A stretch of DNA of 64,000 nt, from the NCBI GenBank assembly GCA_025808875.1, contig CP075528.1:2044473-2108472 (forward strand), written 5' to 3'. The translations under genes and the position numbers were made by a program. The notes beneath the pieces were generated by a model. The model had not been told where the DNA came from and did no database searches. It worked only from the letters and a program-made list of their open reading frames with translations. Source of the DNA: Enhydrobacter sp. Lineage in GTDB: Bacteria > Pseudomonadota > Alphaproteobacteria > Reyranellales > Reyranellaceae. The first letter of the stretch is position 1. Every line of letters starts with the position of its first letter. Positions 10,865 through 20,072 of the stretch are shown piece after piece.

Positions 10865-11824
10865 GTGACGGTCTGGAGGCCTTTCAATATTCCAGAGTCG
10901 GGGTACAGCGACCTCATAAGCCAAGCTATCGAGCGCGCATCCGAACGCCTCCCAACTTTGCTCCGTCCCGTCAATCGCGGACTACAGGTCGTGTTTAGCG
11001 ACTATTCGGGCCAGCATCAGGGGGCGACTCACGAAGCCTATTCATTTCTAGTCGCGACACAGGACCAAATAGTGGAGTGGTTGCCATTGCGGCAACGTTT
11101 TCGCGACCAATGGCTACCGGATCGACGCAGAATCTCCTTCAAGCAATTGCGCGAGCCTATGCGGCGTCGAGCCTTTCCTCATTTTCTAAATTTAGTTGGC
11201 CAGCTTCCAGCCAATCTCATTACGATCATGATCAGCCAACATGTCGGAAGCTTTGTGGTAGGTGGGCCAGCCGCCCTCGCTAGAGAACTCAACGACTGCT
11301 TTGTCCCCGGCACACCGAACCACACAGTCGAAAAAATCTACAGACTCGCACTGTTTGTGGCGACCCTAAACGCTGGACTGCGAGAGGAAGCGCAACGTTC
11401 TCTTTGGATTAGCGATCACGATGAGACGCTTGATACCTTTGAGAAGCGCGAATGCTTCGGCCGGTTGGCTACTTATTTGACATTTGGTCTTACAGGATGG
11501 CGCAACGCGGCTGACCATGGCTTCGTGACGACTGCAGCGAGCGGGCTCCCGGAATGGGTAGAGGATGTGGCGGCAATACCGGACATTGCGGCAGGAGCTA
11601 GCGCGCGCCTATGCGATTTGTTGCCTGTCTTCATGGGCCGGCCAACGTGGACGGTGCCAATCAGTCAATTCGACAAAGTGGATTGGCGTGCGCGGCTCTT
11701 CGGAGATTGGTTGTCAGCAAGGGAAAGCGAGCTTCGACATGTGTTGGTTCGGCTCGAGCGAGATTCCCTTGGAATGGTCCGGGCCTCGGCTCAGCAGTTT
11801 GTTCGCCGAGCGAGTGATGGTTGA
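10865..11824 (+). CDS. hypothetical island protein, possibly DUF3800/RNase H-like
   Basis: 319 residues from GTG at 10865; no confident family. The layout recalls DUF3800 proteins: an early acidic motif in VVFSDYSG (DUF3800 usually has DESG), a FKQLRE segment, a central acidic SLWISDHDE, and a late PDIAAGASARLCDL resembling the ADxxAG end motif. If so, it could have an RNase H-like metal-binding fold. No membrane segment or signal peptide. It converges with the TcmP gene (41-base gap), and its lower GC and codon choice match the island. The function is unknown. Confidence 0.6.
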   Translation: MTVWRPFNIPESGYSDLISQAIERASERLPTLLRPVNRGLQVVFSDYSGQHQGATHEAYSFLVATQDQIVEWLPLRQRFRDQWLPDRRRISFKQLREPMRRRAFPHFLNLVGQLPANLITIMISQHVGSFVVGGPAALARELNDCFVPGTPNHTVEKIYRLALFVATLNAGLREEAQRSLWISDHDETLDTFEKRECFGRLATYLTFGLTGWRNAADHGFVTTAASGLPEWVEDVAAIPDIAAGASARLCDLLPVFMGRPTWTVPISQFDKVDWRARLFGDWLSARESELRHVLVRLERDSLGMVRASAQQFVRRASDG

Positions 11825-11865
11825 CTCGCAAATTATAGGCTGCCGACGAGGCCAATGAAATCGTC

Positions 11866-13125
11866 TTATTTGCGGCGTGCGGAATTGGCGTTGAGGAACA
11901 GAGGGAAGAAGCTTCGTTGTGTCTTGATCTTGAGAACATCATTTACGGCGATGGTATTGGCTTTGCGACGCTCCCCACCCGAAGGGGTAACTACTTCAAG
12001 GTCGGGGTTTTCAATGATTGCTGAATGGACGTCATCAGTGTGAGCGGGCGTGATGTTATAGATACTTTCGTAGAAGTCGGAGACCGGCATTGCGTCGCCC
12101 GATTCCATAACGAGTCGGGGAATATCATCCGCGAGTTGATTTTTTGCTGACGCGCGACCGGACATGTCAAATAGGTACAGCTTTCCGTCGTGAGAGGGAT
12201 CGTAAGAAAGCATGTTGAGACCGGAGCGACCGAAGTGCGCCTGCAGACTGCTGTTCTCGTGCAGGACATTATTGTAGACCTGCCTTGCTCGATAAACGTT
12301 GGCAAAGTGAATGAGCCAATATCGCCAACCGTTGGGATTGTTGATCGAGAAGGGACTTACAAACGGTGCGCACATCCTAAAGGCTTCAAAGACGATTCGC
12401 TCCGCCGCTCCTAACCAACCGTTATTGCTAACGATACTGCTATCGAGGTTCTGAAGATCAAGCTGACTCAAATTCAGATAAGCAAGCTGTGTTCGCAATC
12501 GGTCTGGCTCGGTCCTTTGAAGAAAGGCAAGCAACGAACTGATCATAAATGTGTAGAAGATTTCGGCAGAAGGATAAGTGCGCATGATGTCAACGATTGT
12601 GGTTCGCTCGACATGACTATGTCCGCACTGGTCGAGATTAAAGACGACACTGCGATAGCGACCACGCTCCAATAGCCCCTTGATGTTGGGGTACGCGGAT
12701 TCAAACGCCTGATTCAAATATTCGATTCGAAGGTGGAGCTTGGGTGTGGTCTGAGCGACTTCGACTTGTGCAGGTGCAACATGAGTCTTCAGAAGCTCGA
12801 TCGCGGCGGCACTTTCATCGTTAAGAATCAGGAGACATTCTATTTCGATAGCGCTGAGGCCGTGGGCAGTCCGCTGCGCATTTACCGACTCGCTCGCTCG
12901 CTTGAGCTCTTCAATGAAGATCAGTGGCGACCCAGGTGTGCCGCATTGGTACCGGCCACCACCCGCGAAGCCGTCAACAATAGCTAGTCGGAACCGCTCT
13001 TGCTGGGGGAGCTTGCAGCGAACTGTCAGATAGTCAAAGAAGTATTCCCGCAGAACCTTGTGCTTTCGGTGCGAGTGCTCTTCTAGTTTGGCTCCCTCGT
13101 TCCAGTCGTATCGCTTTTCTACCAA
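11866..13125 (-). CDS. tcmP: three-Cys-motif partner protein TcmP
   Basis: 419 residues from TTG at 13125, preceded by a G-rich tract and only 18 bases from the stop of the three-Cys-motif gene. TcmP proteins are named for sitting next to Gp37/Gp68-type three-Cys-motif proteins; their fold looks methyltransferase-like but their reaction is not known. Visible family features: HSHRKHKVLREYF near the N-terminus, VDGFAGGGRYQCGTPGSPL (a nucleotide or SAM-type loop), and the VFNLDQCGHSHV segment corresponding to the usual NLDPFG. Likely works with its neighbour as a two-gene module carried by mobile DNA. Confidence 0.85.
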   Translation of the reverse strand: MVEKRYDWNEGAKLEEHSHRKHKVLREYFFDYLTVRCKLPQQERFRLAIVDGFAGGGRYQCGTPGSPLIFIEELKRASESVNAQRTAHGLSAIEIECLLILNDESAAAIELLKTHVAPAQVEVAQTTPKLHLRIEYLNQAFESAYPNIKGLLERGRYRSVVFNLDQCGHSHVERTTIVDIMRTYPSAEIFYTFMISSLLAFLQRTEPDRLRTQLAYLNLSQLDLQNLDSSIVSNNGWLGAAERIVFEAFRMCAPFVSPFSINNPNGWRYWLIHFANVYRARQVYNNVLHENSSLQAHFGRSGLNMLSYDPSHDGKLYLFDMSGRASAKNQLADDIPRLVMESGDAMPVSDFYESIYNITPAHTDDVHSAIIENPDLEVVTPSGGERRKANTIAVNDVLKIKTQRSFFPLFLNANSARRK

Positions 13126-13143
13126 GTAGCCCCCACGAAAGTT

Positions 13144-13935
13144 CTATGGCGCCGTGGCGAGTGTTCGCACTGCAGTAGGCATCTCGTCCCAGGTTCGCCC
13201 TCGATATTCTCTTCCGTTTGCTTTCTTTGATCGACGTTGGTTGTCCTTGCCCCAAGTACCCCACTGCTTGAAGAAGAAGGCTGTGCCCGCATTCAGGCAC
13301 TGGCTGTAGATTTCATCTACCCACGGCTCTTGAATTGGGCGCGCATGCTTTCCGCTTTCCCCACCAACGATAGCCCAATGAATATCGGTGAGGTCAATCA
13401 GTCCGACCGGTCCGATCAGCGGCTCGAATGAAATGAATCGGATAACTGCCGGCGCCGCACGTAGATGTTCAACTCGATGTACGACGCCCGCGTTCTCTAT
13501 GCTGGTCCCGAGCCAGACGTTCGGCAGAACATCTCTCACTTTACCGGCGACGAATTTTGCCATGCGTTCAGGACGTTTGGTCAGAATCTGGTAGTTGTGG
13601 TGAGGGGTGTCTCGCATCACGCGCCAAACATCCAAGATGAAGTCGTCGCTGATCTTTTCGTGGAATAGATCACTCATGGAGTTGACAAAAACTTTGCGCG
13701 GCTTCTTCCAGCGATATGGAAGCAACAACGCTTGACGATCTTCGCGGACAACGCCCGTCCAGACCGAACGCTTCCCACTCTTGCGGGTAAGGCCAACGTA
13801 TTTCGCAATGCCCATAGCCTCAAGGCGTTTGGCCATTTCCATTGCATAGCAATGAGTGCAACCAGCGGTGACAATCGAGCACCCAGCGACAGGATTCCAA
13901 GTGGAATCAGTCCACTCGATCTGGGTCTCAGCCAC
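13144..13935 (-). CDS. phage Gp37/Gp68-family (DUF5131) three-Cys-motif protein
   Basis: 263 residues from GTG at 13935. The N-terminus has IEWTDSTWNPVAGC followed by Cys19, Cys26 and Cys29 (CX6CX2C), the motif for which the family is named and which suggests a radical-SAM-like iron-sulfur site. Later family segments are VFVNSMSDLFHE, ILTKRPERM, VWLGTSIEN, ISFEPLIGP, WAIVGGESG and FFFKQWG, so it is full length. It is the first gene of a two-gene module with tcmP. Homologues are found in phages and mobile islands; no function is established. Confidence 0.9.
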   Translation of the reverse strand: MAETQIEWTDSTWNPVAGCSIVTAGCTHCYAMEMAKRLEAMGIAKYVGLTRKSGKRSVWTGVVREDRQALLLPYRWKKPRKVFVNSMSDLFHEKISDDFILDVWRVMRDTPHHNYQILTKRPERMAKFVAGKVRDVLPNVWLGTSIENAGVVHRVEHLRAAPAVIRFISFEPLIGPVGLIDLTDIHWAIVGGESGKHARPIQEPWVDEIYSQCLNAGTAFFFKQWGTWGKDNQRRSKKANGREYRGRTWDEMPTAVRTLATAP

Positions 13936-14132
13936 TCCACCCTCCTATGCAAATGCGACTAGCGCCGATGAAGCTAAAGTTCCTGTGGCGGATCGCTTCA
14001 AACTCTCTTCGAATTGAACTTATAGTTGCCTGAAAGTGGACTTGGCAACCGGGGCTGGAACCTTCGCCATAAGGCTTGGCGGGTTTAAGCCCTGCTTTCG
14101 GCTCGTCTCTCTGAGCGGCGCACCTGCGGACG
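13936..14132. other. intergenic gap in the island
   Basis: 197 bases between the three-Cys-motif gene and the Cys/His-rich gene, both on the minus strand. It must hold the promoter of the former if they are separate transcripts. No convincing RNA gene, repeat or small ORF was seen. Confidence 0.5.
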
Positions 14133-15260
14133 CTAGTTGATTGTCCTACTGATCATCGCTTCAAGGAGAACGGCCCGTTCGAGGACATTGCCTTGGTAGA
14201 TCACGGTGCCGAACGTGTCATCGACGAGATACTTACCGTCTTTGTAAACGTGCACATGGATGCCCCGCTCTTGGGGACGATCGGCTGTCCAGAGAACCGC
14301 TGGTGTCGATGCCCACACCTGAAAGGCCAGACCTGGGTAGTCGTCGAGGTTGATTGTCTTCGTAACGTCCTCGTACGTGTTCGCTCGACTGAACTGATCA
14401 TGGAGAGGCTTGAGTGGCGTTGACGCGATGGGCTTGCTGCTCCAGGTATTGTCGCGGCCGCAGTTGCCGCACAGATGTTTGCTGTGCGCCTTTCGGGCGA
14501 AATCCCCCAAGTCCAAGTGCGGGTAGCCGCAGTCCTTGCAGTTGATGCATCCCATGGCTTTGCCGGCCTCCAGAGCAACAACGAACTCAAGGGCAGATGG
14601 CGGCGTGAGATGAACCTTTGTGATCTCCGTGCTTCCAAAGAGATTGTCGTCGGCATTGTAACGCAGCGAAAGGGCCTTGAAATCCTGGTCGATCACCTTT
14701 TCTTCGCCTGGCCTTTCACGCACATGAACATGAATCTTCGGTCGTCGCGGCGCTGATGGTCCTTGATGCGTCAGTGCAGGGGGCATCGAGCACCAAATTC
14801 CCACCTCCGCGAAGTCTTGTATCTTGATGTGATGCGGATCCACGACGTATGACATCGGCTGGTCGTGGTTTGAGCAGCGCATTCCATTCTGCGCAGCATC
14901 AGCGATGTCTGCCTTTGTTCCCCAATGTCGCTGGTGGGTTCTACACCACCAGCGGCTCTTCCCATTACGCATCTTGCCTGCCGCGACGATATCGCAATCC
15001 AGGCGGGCGTCGTCGCCTTCGTTGCCCGGGAAACGTCCCAATAACTCCTCGCTTGAGACGGTAATGTTGCCGAGTGTACGACCATACGACCAGCAAATCG
15101 CTTCGCGCACCACCGTGTCCTGTGCCTGCGCGGTGCGAACGGGCTGCTCATGGCCGATGAAGCGCCGGTTTATTTTTCGCGCTGGCGTCTGCGACAGGTC
15201 CCATTCATAGGCCCACATTTCCATGCGCCCGCCGGCCTCGACGACCCGCTCGATTTCCAT
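14133..15260 (-). CDS. unrecognised Cys/His-rich island protein
   Basis: 375 residues starting at ATG 15260, with GAGGG about 8 bases upstream. No family recognised. It has three candidate metal sites: C106/H109, C129/H132, and a compact knuckle C238-x2-C-x2-C...H248...H259, H262, C264-x2-C267 in the region GCINCKDCGYPHLDLG to HLCGNCGRD. There is no membrane segment. It lies on the same strand upstream of the Gp37/Gp68-tcmP pair and downstream of the TIR gene, separated from the latter by a decayed guaA fragment. A nucleic-acid-binding or sensor role is plausible but not shown. Confidence 0.75.
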   Translation of the reverse strand: MEIERVVEAGGRMEMWAYEWDLSQTPARKINRRFIGHEQPVRTAQAQDTVVREAICWSYGRTLGNITVSSEELLGRFPGNEGDDARLDCDIVAAGKMRNGKSRWWCRTHQRHWGTKADIADAAQNGMRCSNHDQPMSYVVDPHHIKIQDFAEVGIWCSMPPALTHQGPSAPRRPKIHVHVRERPGEEKVIDQDFKALSLRYNADDNLFGSTEITKVHLTPPSALEFVVALEAGKAMGCINCKDCGYPHLDLGDFARKAHSKHLCGNCGRDNTWSSKPIASTPLKPLHDQFSRANTYEDVTKTINLDDYPGLAFQVWASTPAVLWTADRPQERGIHVHVYKDGKYLVDDTFGTVIYQGNVLERAVLLEAMISRTIN

Positions 15261-15337
15261 TCTATTGCCCTCTACGCTGCTGGGCCACTCTCCCAGCCTG
15301 GCAGCAGTTTACCACCATTTGGAGCGAATCGGTGCGG

Positions 15338-15483
15338 GTGCGCACCGTGGGCATGACTGGCGACGGCCTGCCGATCAGGTTTATGCGCTCCGCGCGCTCA
15401 CGTCGTCGACGGCGTGATGGTCGACTATCACCTGTTCGAACACGCCTTTCTCGGCTGCGCGCCCTCCGTATCACCAATGAATG
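15338..15483 (+). pseudogene. decayed 3' fragment of guaA
   Basis: Across three frames the peptides VRTVGMTGDG, DQVYALRALTS, DGVMVDYHLFEHAFLG and RITNE match in order the C-terminal region of GuaA ([42 protein letters not shown]). The nucleotide match begins GTGCGCACCGTGGGC at 15338. Frameshifts make it non-functional. It is the scar of an earlier guaA end, so one element inserted next to another. The rest of the gap 15261-15525 shows no gene. Confidence 0.85.
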
Positions 15484-15525
15484 ACTTGGACTTTAGCGAA
15501 GAAGCTTCAACTCGTCTTCGAAAGT

Positions 15526-16554
15526 TCACATGCTTAAGTGGTACTCCCAGAAAGCCAGGTCATCTGGGTCCATAGGCACGTTGGCGTCTTGTAGTTTGCG
15601 GAGTTTTCGGCCGTCATCGCTGTCCAAGAACCATTGTACTTCTCGAATTGCATTCTGGAACGGCTTCAGCTTGTCGCGTCCCCATTCAACGCGATCGTCT
15701 TCACGCGATATGAGGCCATACGCAACGGCGGCGTCAAACTCTGGGGAATTGTTGAACCAGTCGATTCGGCCTGCACGATCAAAATGGTCGGCTATGATGT
15801 GTTTGAGTACGAGCGTCGAAGTTTTAGGTTTCGCTTCGTCGACTGCCTCGATTAGAGCGTCGAACTCCTTCTGCAGGACCTTAGATCCCGAAGCGCCTTT
15901 TTTGAGAGACTTGACTGCTTCTTTGTCTTTGAGCTTTTCGAGCTCAGCATTGTGCTCTTGCGCCTTCGCGAGTGCTGCTTCTAGCCGGTCAATCTCGGCT
16001 TCCTTATCCTTCAGGTCGCTTACGACTTGCTTGTGCTTCTGGGCGTCTACCTTAGTTGCTTGCTGAATCTTTGGCAGAATCTTCCTGAGGTCGACGCTCC
16101 ATTGGGTCCGCTTGTCGTCCCATGTATGCTCTGTGCGTTCCTCGATGTCTTTCACTGCTTTCAGGACGAGTGACTTCAACTCAATTAAGCCCTTCTTGTC
16201 ATTTATGAGCCATGCCTGTTTGAGACCGAGTGTCTTTGTTACAGCTTGAAACTCAATCGGCGGTACGACAATTGGCAAGCTCCTGGCACTCTGAGCCCAG
16301 GCGGCGCCGAGTTCCATTAAACAGAAGTGACTCTCGACATAAGCGGGAGTCATCAAAAGGATCACTAAGTCGGGGTTCTGAATCTGTTCCTTCATGTAGT
16401 CGTTGAAGTCCTCGCCAAAAGGAATTCCATGACCTTTGAGGCTCGAGCAGAAGATGGCTCCCGTTGGTACACCGATCGCCTCCTTCAAGAAATCGACGAC
16501 TAGTTTTGCCAAGTTGTGGTCGGCCGCTGCGTGACTGATGAAAATCTTGCTCAT
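15526..16554 (-). CDS. TIR-domain protein with coiled coil, probable defence effector
   Basis: 342 residues from ATG 16554; the open frame extends 6 codons further to a TTG, but MSKIFISHAAAD is the classic TIR start. The TIR domain (about 1-140) has the SH motif, IPFGEDFNDYM, DLVILLMTPAYVES and FCLMELGAAWA, in which Glu81 matches the NADase catalytic Glu. A charged heptad region (about 165-225, AEIDRLEAALAKAQ) predicts a coiled coil, followed by a C-terminal domain of about 110 residues with no recognised family. Bacterial TIR proteins often deplete NAD+ or make cyclic-ADPR signals during phage infection. No ThsA, SIR2 or STING partner is visible nearby. Confidence 0.85.
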   Translation of the reverse strand: MSKIFISHAAADHNLAKLVVDFLKEAIGVPTGAIFCSSLKGHGIPFGEDFNDYMKEQIQNPDLVILLMTPAYVESHFCLMELGAAWAQSARSLPIVVPPIEFQAVTKTLGLKQAWLINDKKGLIELKSLVLKAVKDIEERTEHTWDDKRTQWSVDLRKILPKIQQATKVDAQKHKQVVSDLKDKEAEIDRLEAALAKAQEHNAELEKLKDKEAVKSLKKGASGSKVLQKEFDALIEAVDEAKPKTSTLVLKHIIADHFDRAGRIDWFNNSPEFDAAVAYGLISREDDRVEWGRDKLKPFQNAIREVQWFLDSDDGRKLRKLQDANVPMDPDDLAFWEYHLSM

Positions 16555-16556
16555 GG

Positions 16557-16743
16557 GAATCTTCGCTCTCAAAACAGATTAACTGCCTTAACTATACCAT
16601 CTACGGTGGTAACAGTTTAGCTGATGATCTTTCCAAAAAAGTGGGTGTCAGTAGAGAGAACCGCATCATCAGTACTGAGGGTGTCAACGGCATGATCAGC
16701 GATCTCGCCCGTAGGCTGTCCGACGCGATCGAGTGGGAGTTGA
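16557..16743 (+). pseudogene. orphan reading frame ending in the guaA-like IEWE
   Basis: An open frame without a start codon runs from the TIR gene 5' end to the attR repeat: it reads NCLNYTIYGGNSLADDL, then KKVGVSRENRIISTEGVNG, then ARRLSDAIEWE. The last residues coincide in frame with the guaA end sequence at the island boundary. It may be the C-terminal remnant of a gene cut by the insertion. No family recognised; it could also be chance. Confidence 0.3.
16726..16740 (+). repeat. putative attR, copy of the guaA terminus
   Basis: CGATCGAGTGGGAGT matches 14 of 15 bases of the guaA end at 10788-10802. Normal high-GC sequence and the core ABC-F gene resume within 80 bases. Taken as the right edge of the island. 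Confidence 0.6.
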
Positions 16744-16816
16744 GGGACAATCGGCCGCAACGCTGTTGCTCGCCTGTGCCTTGCATCGGCGCCTCTTTCC
16801 CGCCACCACCGCCCCC

Positions 16817-18475
16817 ATGATTCGTCTCGACAACATCAACAAGCAGAACGGCCATCAGATTCTGTTCATCGACGCGTCGATGGGCCTCCAGAAGGGGGAG
16901 AAGGTCGGGCTGGTCGGGCCCAATGGCGCCGGCAAGACGACACTGTTCCGCATGATCGCCGGCCAGGAGCAGCCCGACGACGGGCAGGTGACGGTCGAGG
17001 CCGGCATGACCATCGGCTATTTCAGCCAGGATGTCGGCGAGATGTCGGGCATGAGCGCGGTCGCAGCCGTGATGGACGGCGTCGGGCCGGTGAGCGAACT
17101 GGCAGTCGAGATCGCGAGGCTCGAGGCGGCGATGGCCGATCCCGACCTCGGAGGACAGGGGCCGGACGGGATGGACGCCCTGGTCGAGCGCTATGGCGAG
17201 GTGCAGGCGCGCTTCGAGGAGCTGGACGGCTATGCGCTCGATGCCCGCGCGCGCGAGGTGCTGGCCGGGCTGTCGTTCAGCCAGGAGCGCATGGACGGCG
17301 ATGTCGGGCTGCTGTCCGGCGGCTGGAAGATGCGCGTGGCGCTCGCCCGCATCCTGCTGATGCGGCCCGGCGCCATGCTGCTCGACGAGCCCAGCAACCA
17401 TCTCGATCTCGAAAGCCTGATCTGGCTGGAGGATTTCCTCAAGAACTATGAGGGCGCGCTGCTGATGACCTCGCACGACCGCGAGTTCATGAACCGCATC
17501 GTCGGCAAGGTGGTGGAGATCGACGGCGGCTCGCTCGTCACCTACTCGGGCAACTTCGATTTCTACGAGCAGCAGCGCGCGCTCAGCGAGAAGCAGCGCC
17601 AGGCGCAGTTCGAACGCCAGCAGGCGATGCTCGCCAAGGAGATGAAGTTCATAGAACGCTTCAAGGCGCGGGCGTCCCACGCCGCCCAGGTCCAGAGCCG
17701 GGTGAAGAAGCTCGACAAGATCGAGAAGGTCGAGCCGCCGCGGCGGCGGCAGTCCATCAAGTTCGAGTTCCGCGCGCCACCGCGCTCGGGCGACGACGTC
17801 GTGAGCTTCAGGAACGTCCACAAGGGCTACGGCGCGCAGCCGATTTATTCGGGGCTCGATCTCCGCCTGCGCCGCCAGGAGCGCTGGTGCGTGCTGGGCG
17901 CCAATGGCGCGGGGAAATCCACGCTGCTGAAGCTGGTGGCGGGCGCGGCTGATCGGGTTCAAGGAATTGGGCCGGACGAGGGGAGCGTGACCCTCGGCGC
18001 CAGCGTCCGCATGGGCTACTTCGCCCAGCACTCCATGGACCTGCTGGACGGCGACGAGACGGTCTTCGAATCGCTCGACGGGTCGTTTCCCCAGGCCGGC
18101 ACCGGCGCGCTGAAGTCGCTGGCCGGCTGCTTCGGCTTCTCCGGCGACGATGTCGAGAAGCCGTGCCGCGTGCTGTCCGGCGGCGAGAAGGCGCGCCTGG
18201 TCATGGCCAAGATGCTGTTCGACCCGCCGAACTTCCTGGTGCTCGACGAGCCGACCAACCATCTCGACATGGCGACCAAGGAGATGCTGGTCGCGGCGCT
18301 GGCGGACTTCGAGGGCACCATGCTGTTCGTCAGCCACGATCGCCACTTCCTGGCGAAGCTCTCGAATCGGGTGCTCGAGCTGACACCTGAGGGCGTTCAT
18401 CAGTACGGCGGCGGCTATACCGAATATGTGGCCCGGACGGGCCGGGAGGCGCCGGGTCTTCACCCCGGCGCGTAG
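16817..18475 (+). CDS. ABC-F family ATPase (ribosome-associated type)
   Basis: 552 residues from ATG 16817; an in-frame upstream extension would run into the island boundary. Two ATP-binding cassettes and no membrane segments: Walker A GPNGAGKTT and GANGAGKST, signatures LSGGWKMRVA and LSGGEKARLV, and Walker B LLDEPSNHLD and VLDEPTNHLD. The basic linker (about 240-320, rich in Lys, Arg and Gln) is the P-site tRNA interaction motif of ABC-F proteins. Such proteins act on stalled or antibiotic-blocked ribosomes. The exact subfamily (Uup, YheS, EttA-like) is not resolved. Confidence 0.9.
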   Translation: MIRLDNINKQNGHQILFIDASMGLQKGEKVGLVGPNGAGKTTLFRMIAGQEQPDDGQVTVEAGMTIGYFSQDVGEMSGMSAVAAVMDGVGPVSELAVEIARLEAAMADPDLGGQGPDGMDALVERYGEVQARFEELDGYALDARAREVLAGLSFSQERMDGDVGLLSGGWKMRVALARILLMRPGAMLLDEPSNHLDLESLIWLEDFLKNYEGALLMTSHDREFMNRIVGKVVEIDGGSLVTYSGNFDFYEQQRALSEKQRQAQFERQQAMLAKEMKFIERFKARASHAAQVQSRVKKLDKIEKVEPPRRRQSIKFEFRAPPRSGDDVVSFRNVHKGYGAQPIYSGLDLRLRRQERWCVLGANGAGKSTLLKLVAGAADRVQGIGPDEGSVTLGASVRMGYFAQHSMDLLDGDETVFESLDGSFPQAGTGALKSLAGCFGFSGDDVEKPCRVLSGGEKARLVMAKMLFDPPNFLVLDEPTNHLDMATKEMLVAALADFEGTMLFVSHDRHFLAKLSNRVLELTPEGVHQYGGGYTEYVARTGREAPGLHPGA

Positions 18476-18597
18476 CGCGCAGCGGCCGGCTGGTGCTGCC
18501 GTAAGGTGTTGAAGTGGGCGGGCAGGCGACCGCGTCCCCACTTGAAGACTTGCATGGAGGAGTGATCGCTCGGTACGGTCGCTAGCGACAGCCTCAT

Positions 18598-19022
18598 TCA
18601 CGCCAACACCTGCGCCGGCACGCCGAGCGCCGGGCCGGCGTCGGCAAGCCGCTGGTCGAGCGTGTGCACCGTGGCGCCATGCTCCGACGCGATCGCGAGG
18701 TGCAGCGCATCGCCGGCGCGAAGCCCGAGCGTATGCTGGTCGACGAACTTCGCCGCCGCCCGGAAGTGCCCGCCCGTCACCGGCAGCACGGTGAAGCTCT
18801 CGGCCACCAGCTTGTTGAACAGGGCGAGCGACGCGGCGCGCTGCGCCAGATCGAGCTGGCCGGTGCGCAGCTTGATCGCGAGCGCCGACGACATCTCGGT
18901 GATGGTCCAGTCGCTGATCAGAAGCTCGGCCGGATCCCGCGCCGCGAGCCAGGCCTGGACGCGCGGCGTGACGGCTTCGTTGGAGAGCGCCGCGACGATC
19001 AGCGACGTGTCGAGATAGAGCA

Positions 19023-19023
<1 letters not shown>
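18598..19023 (-). CDS. PIN-domain toxin (VapC family)
   Basis: 141 residues. PIN ribonuclease fold with acidic residues in [10 protein letters not shown] (Asp5), TEMSSAL (Glu), [11 protein letters not shown] and TLDQRLA. Type II toxin that cleaves RNA unless bound by its antitoxin. The start ATG overlaps the stop of the upstream antitoxin (ATGA-type overlap at 19021-19025), showing translational coupling. Its module is divergent from a second PIN-toxin module that starts 128 bases away. Confidence 0.9.
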
Positions 19024-19649
<626 letters not shown>

Positions 19650-19650
<1 letters not shown>

Positions 19651-20072
19651 TGTTCCTGCTCGACACCAACGTCATTTCCGAACTCAGACGGCCGGAGAGG
19701 GCGAATCGCGACGTGGTGGCCTGGGCGGGCGCGATCCCGGCGGCCAGCTTCTTCCTGTCGGCGATCTCGATCCTCGAGATCGAGCTCGGCGCGTTGTTGA
19801 GCGCGCGACGGGATGCGGCGCAAGGCGTGGTGCTCCGTGCCTGGATCGACGATCAGATCCTGCCGCGCTTCGAGGGGCGTATCCTCGCGGTCGATGCCGT
19901 GGTGGCGCAACGCTGCGCGCGTCTTCATGCGCCGGATCCGCGCGCCGAACGCGATGCCCTGATCGCGGCGACGGCGATGGTGCACGGCCTCACGCTCGTC
20001 ACCCGCAATGTCGCCGATTTCGAGCCGACCGGGGTGGCCGTGCTCAATCCCTGGCTGCCGCAGCCCGCTTGA
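19650..20072 (+). CDS. PIN-domain toxin (VapC/FitB type)
   Basis: 140 residues. PIN acidic residues in MFLLDTNVISEL (Asp5), SILEIELG (Glu), DALIAATA (Asp) and TRNVADF (Asp). The DTNVISELRRPE start is typical of the FitB-like subgroup. RNA-cleaving toxin held by the antitoxin whose stop it overlaps. Confidence 0.92.

Larger units (their letters stand above)
10805..16740. mobile_element. guaA-associated genomic island, probably two serial insertions
   Basis: A segment of about 5.9 kb with visibly lower GC and different codon use from both flanks, bounded by the 15-bp imperfect repeat of the guaA terminus. It also contains a decayed guaA 3' fragment at 15338-15483, dividing it into a left unit (10865-15260 genes) and a right unit (TIR gene). 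The cargo resembles defence-island genes. No integrase or transposase is visible, so it is either a relic or relies on recombinases elsewhere. Confidence 0.7.

Noticed and set aside
11077-11283. Small alternative-frame ORFs inside the first island gene
   Set aside because: Nested within the longer, better supported 319-codon gene and without start signals.
13972-14132. Possible tRNA or tmRNA at the island gap
   Set aside because: No cloverleaf or CCA end could be drawn by eye; the insertion site is guaA rather than a tRNA gene.
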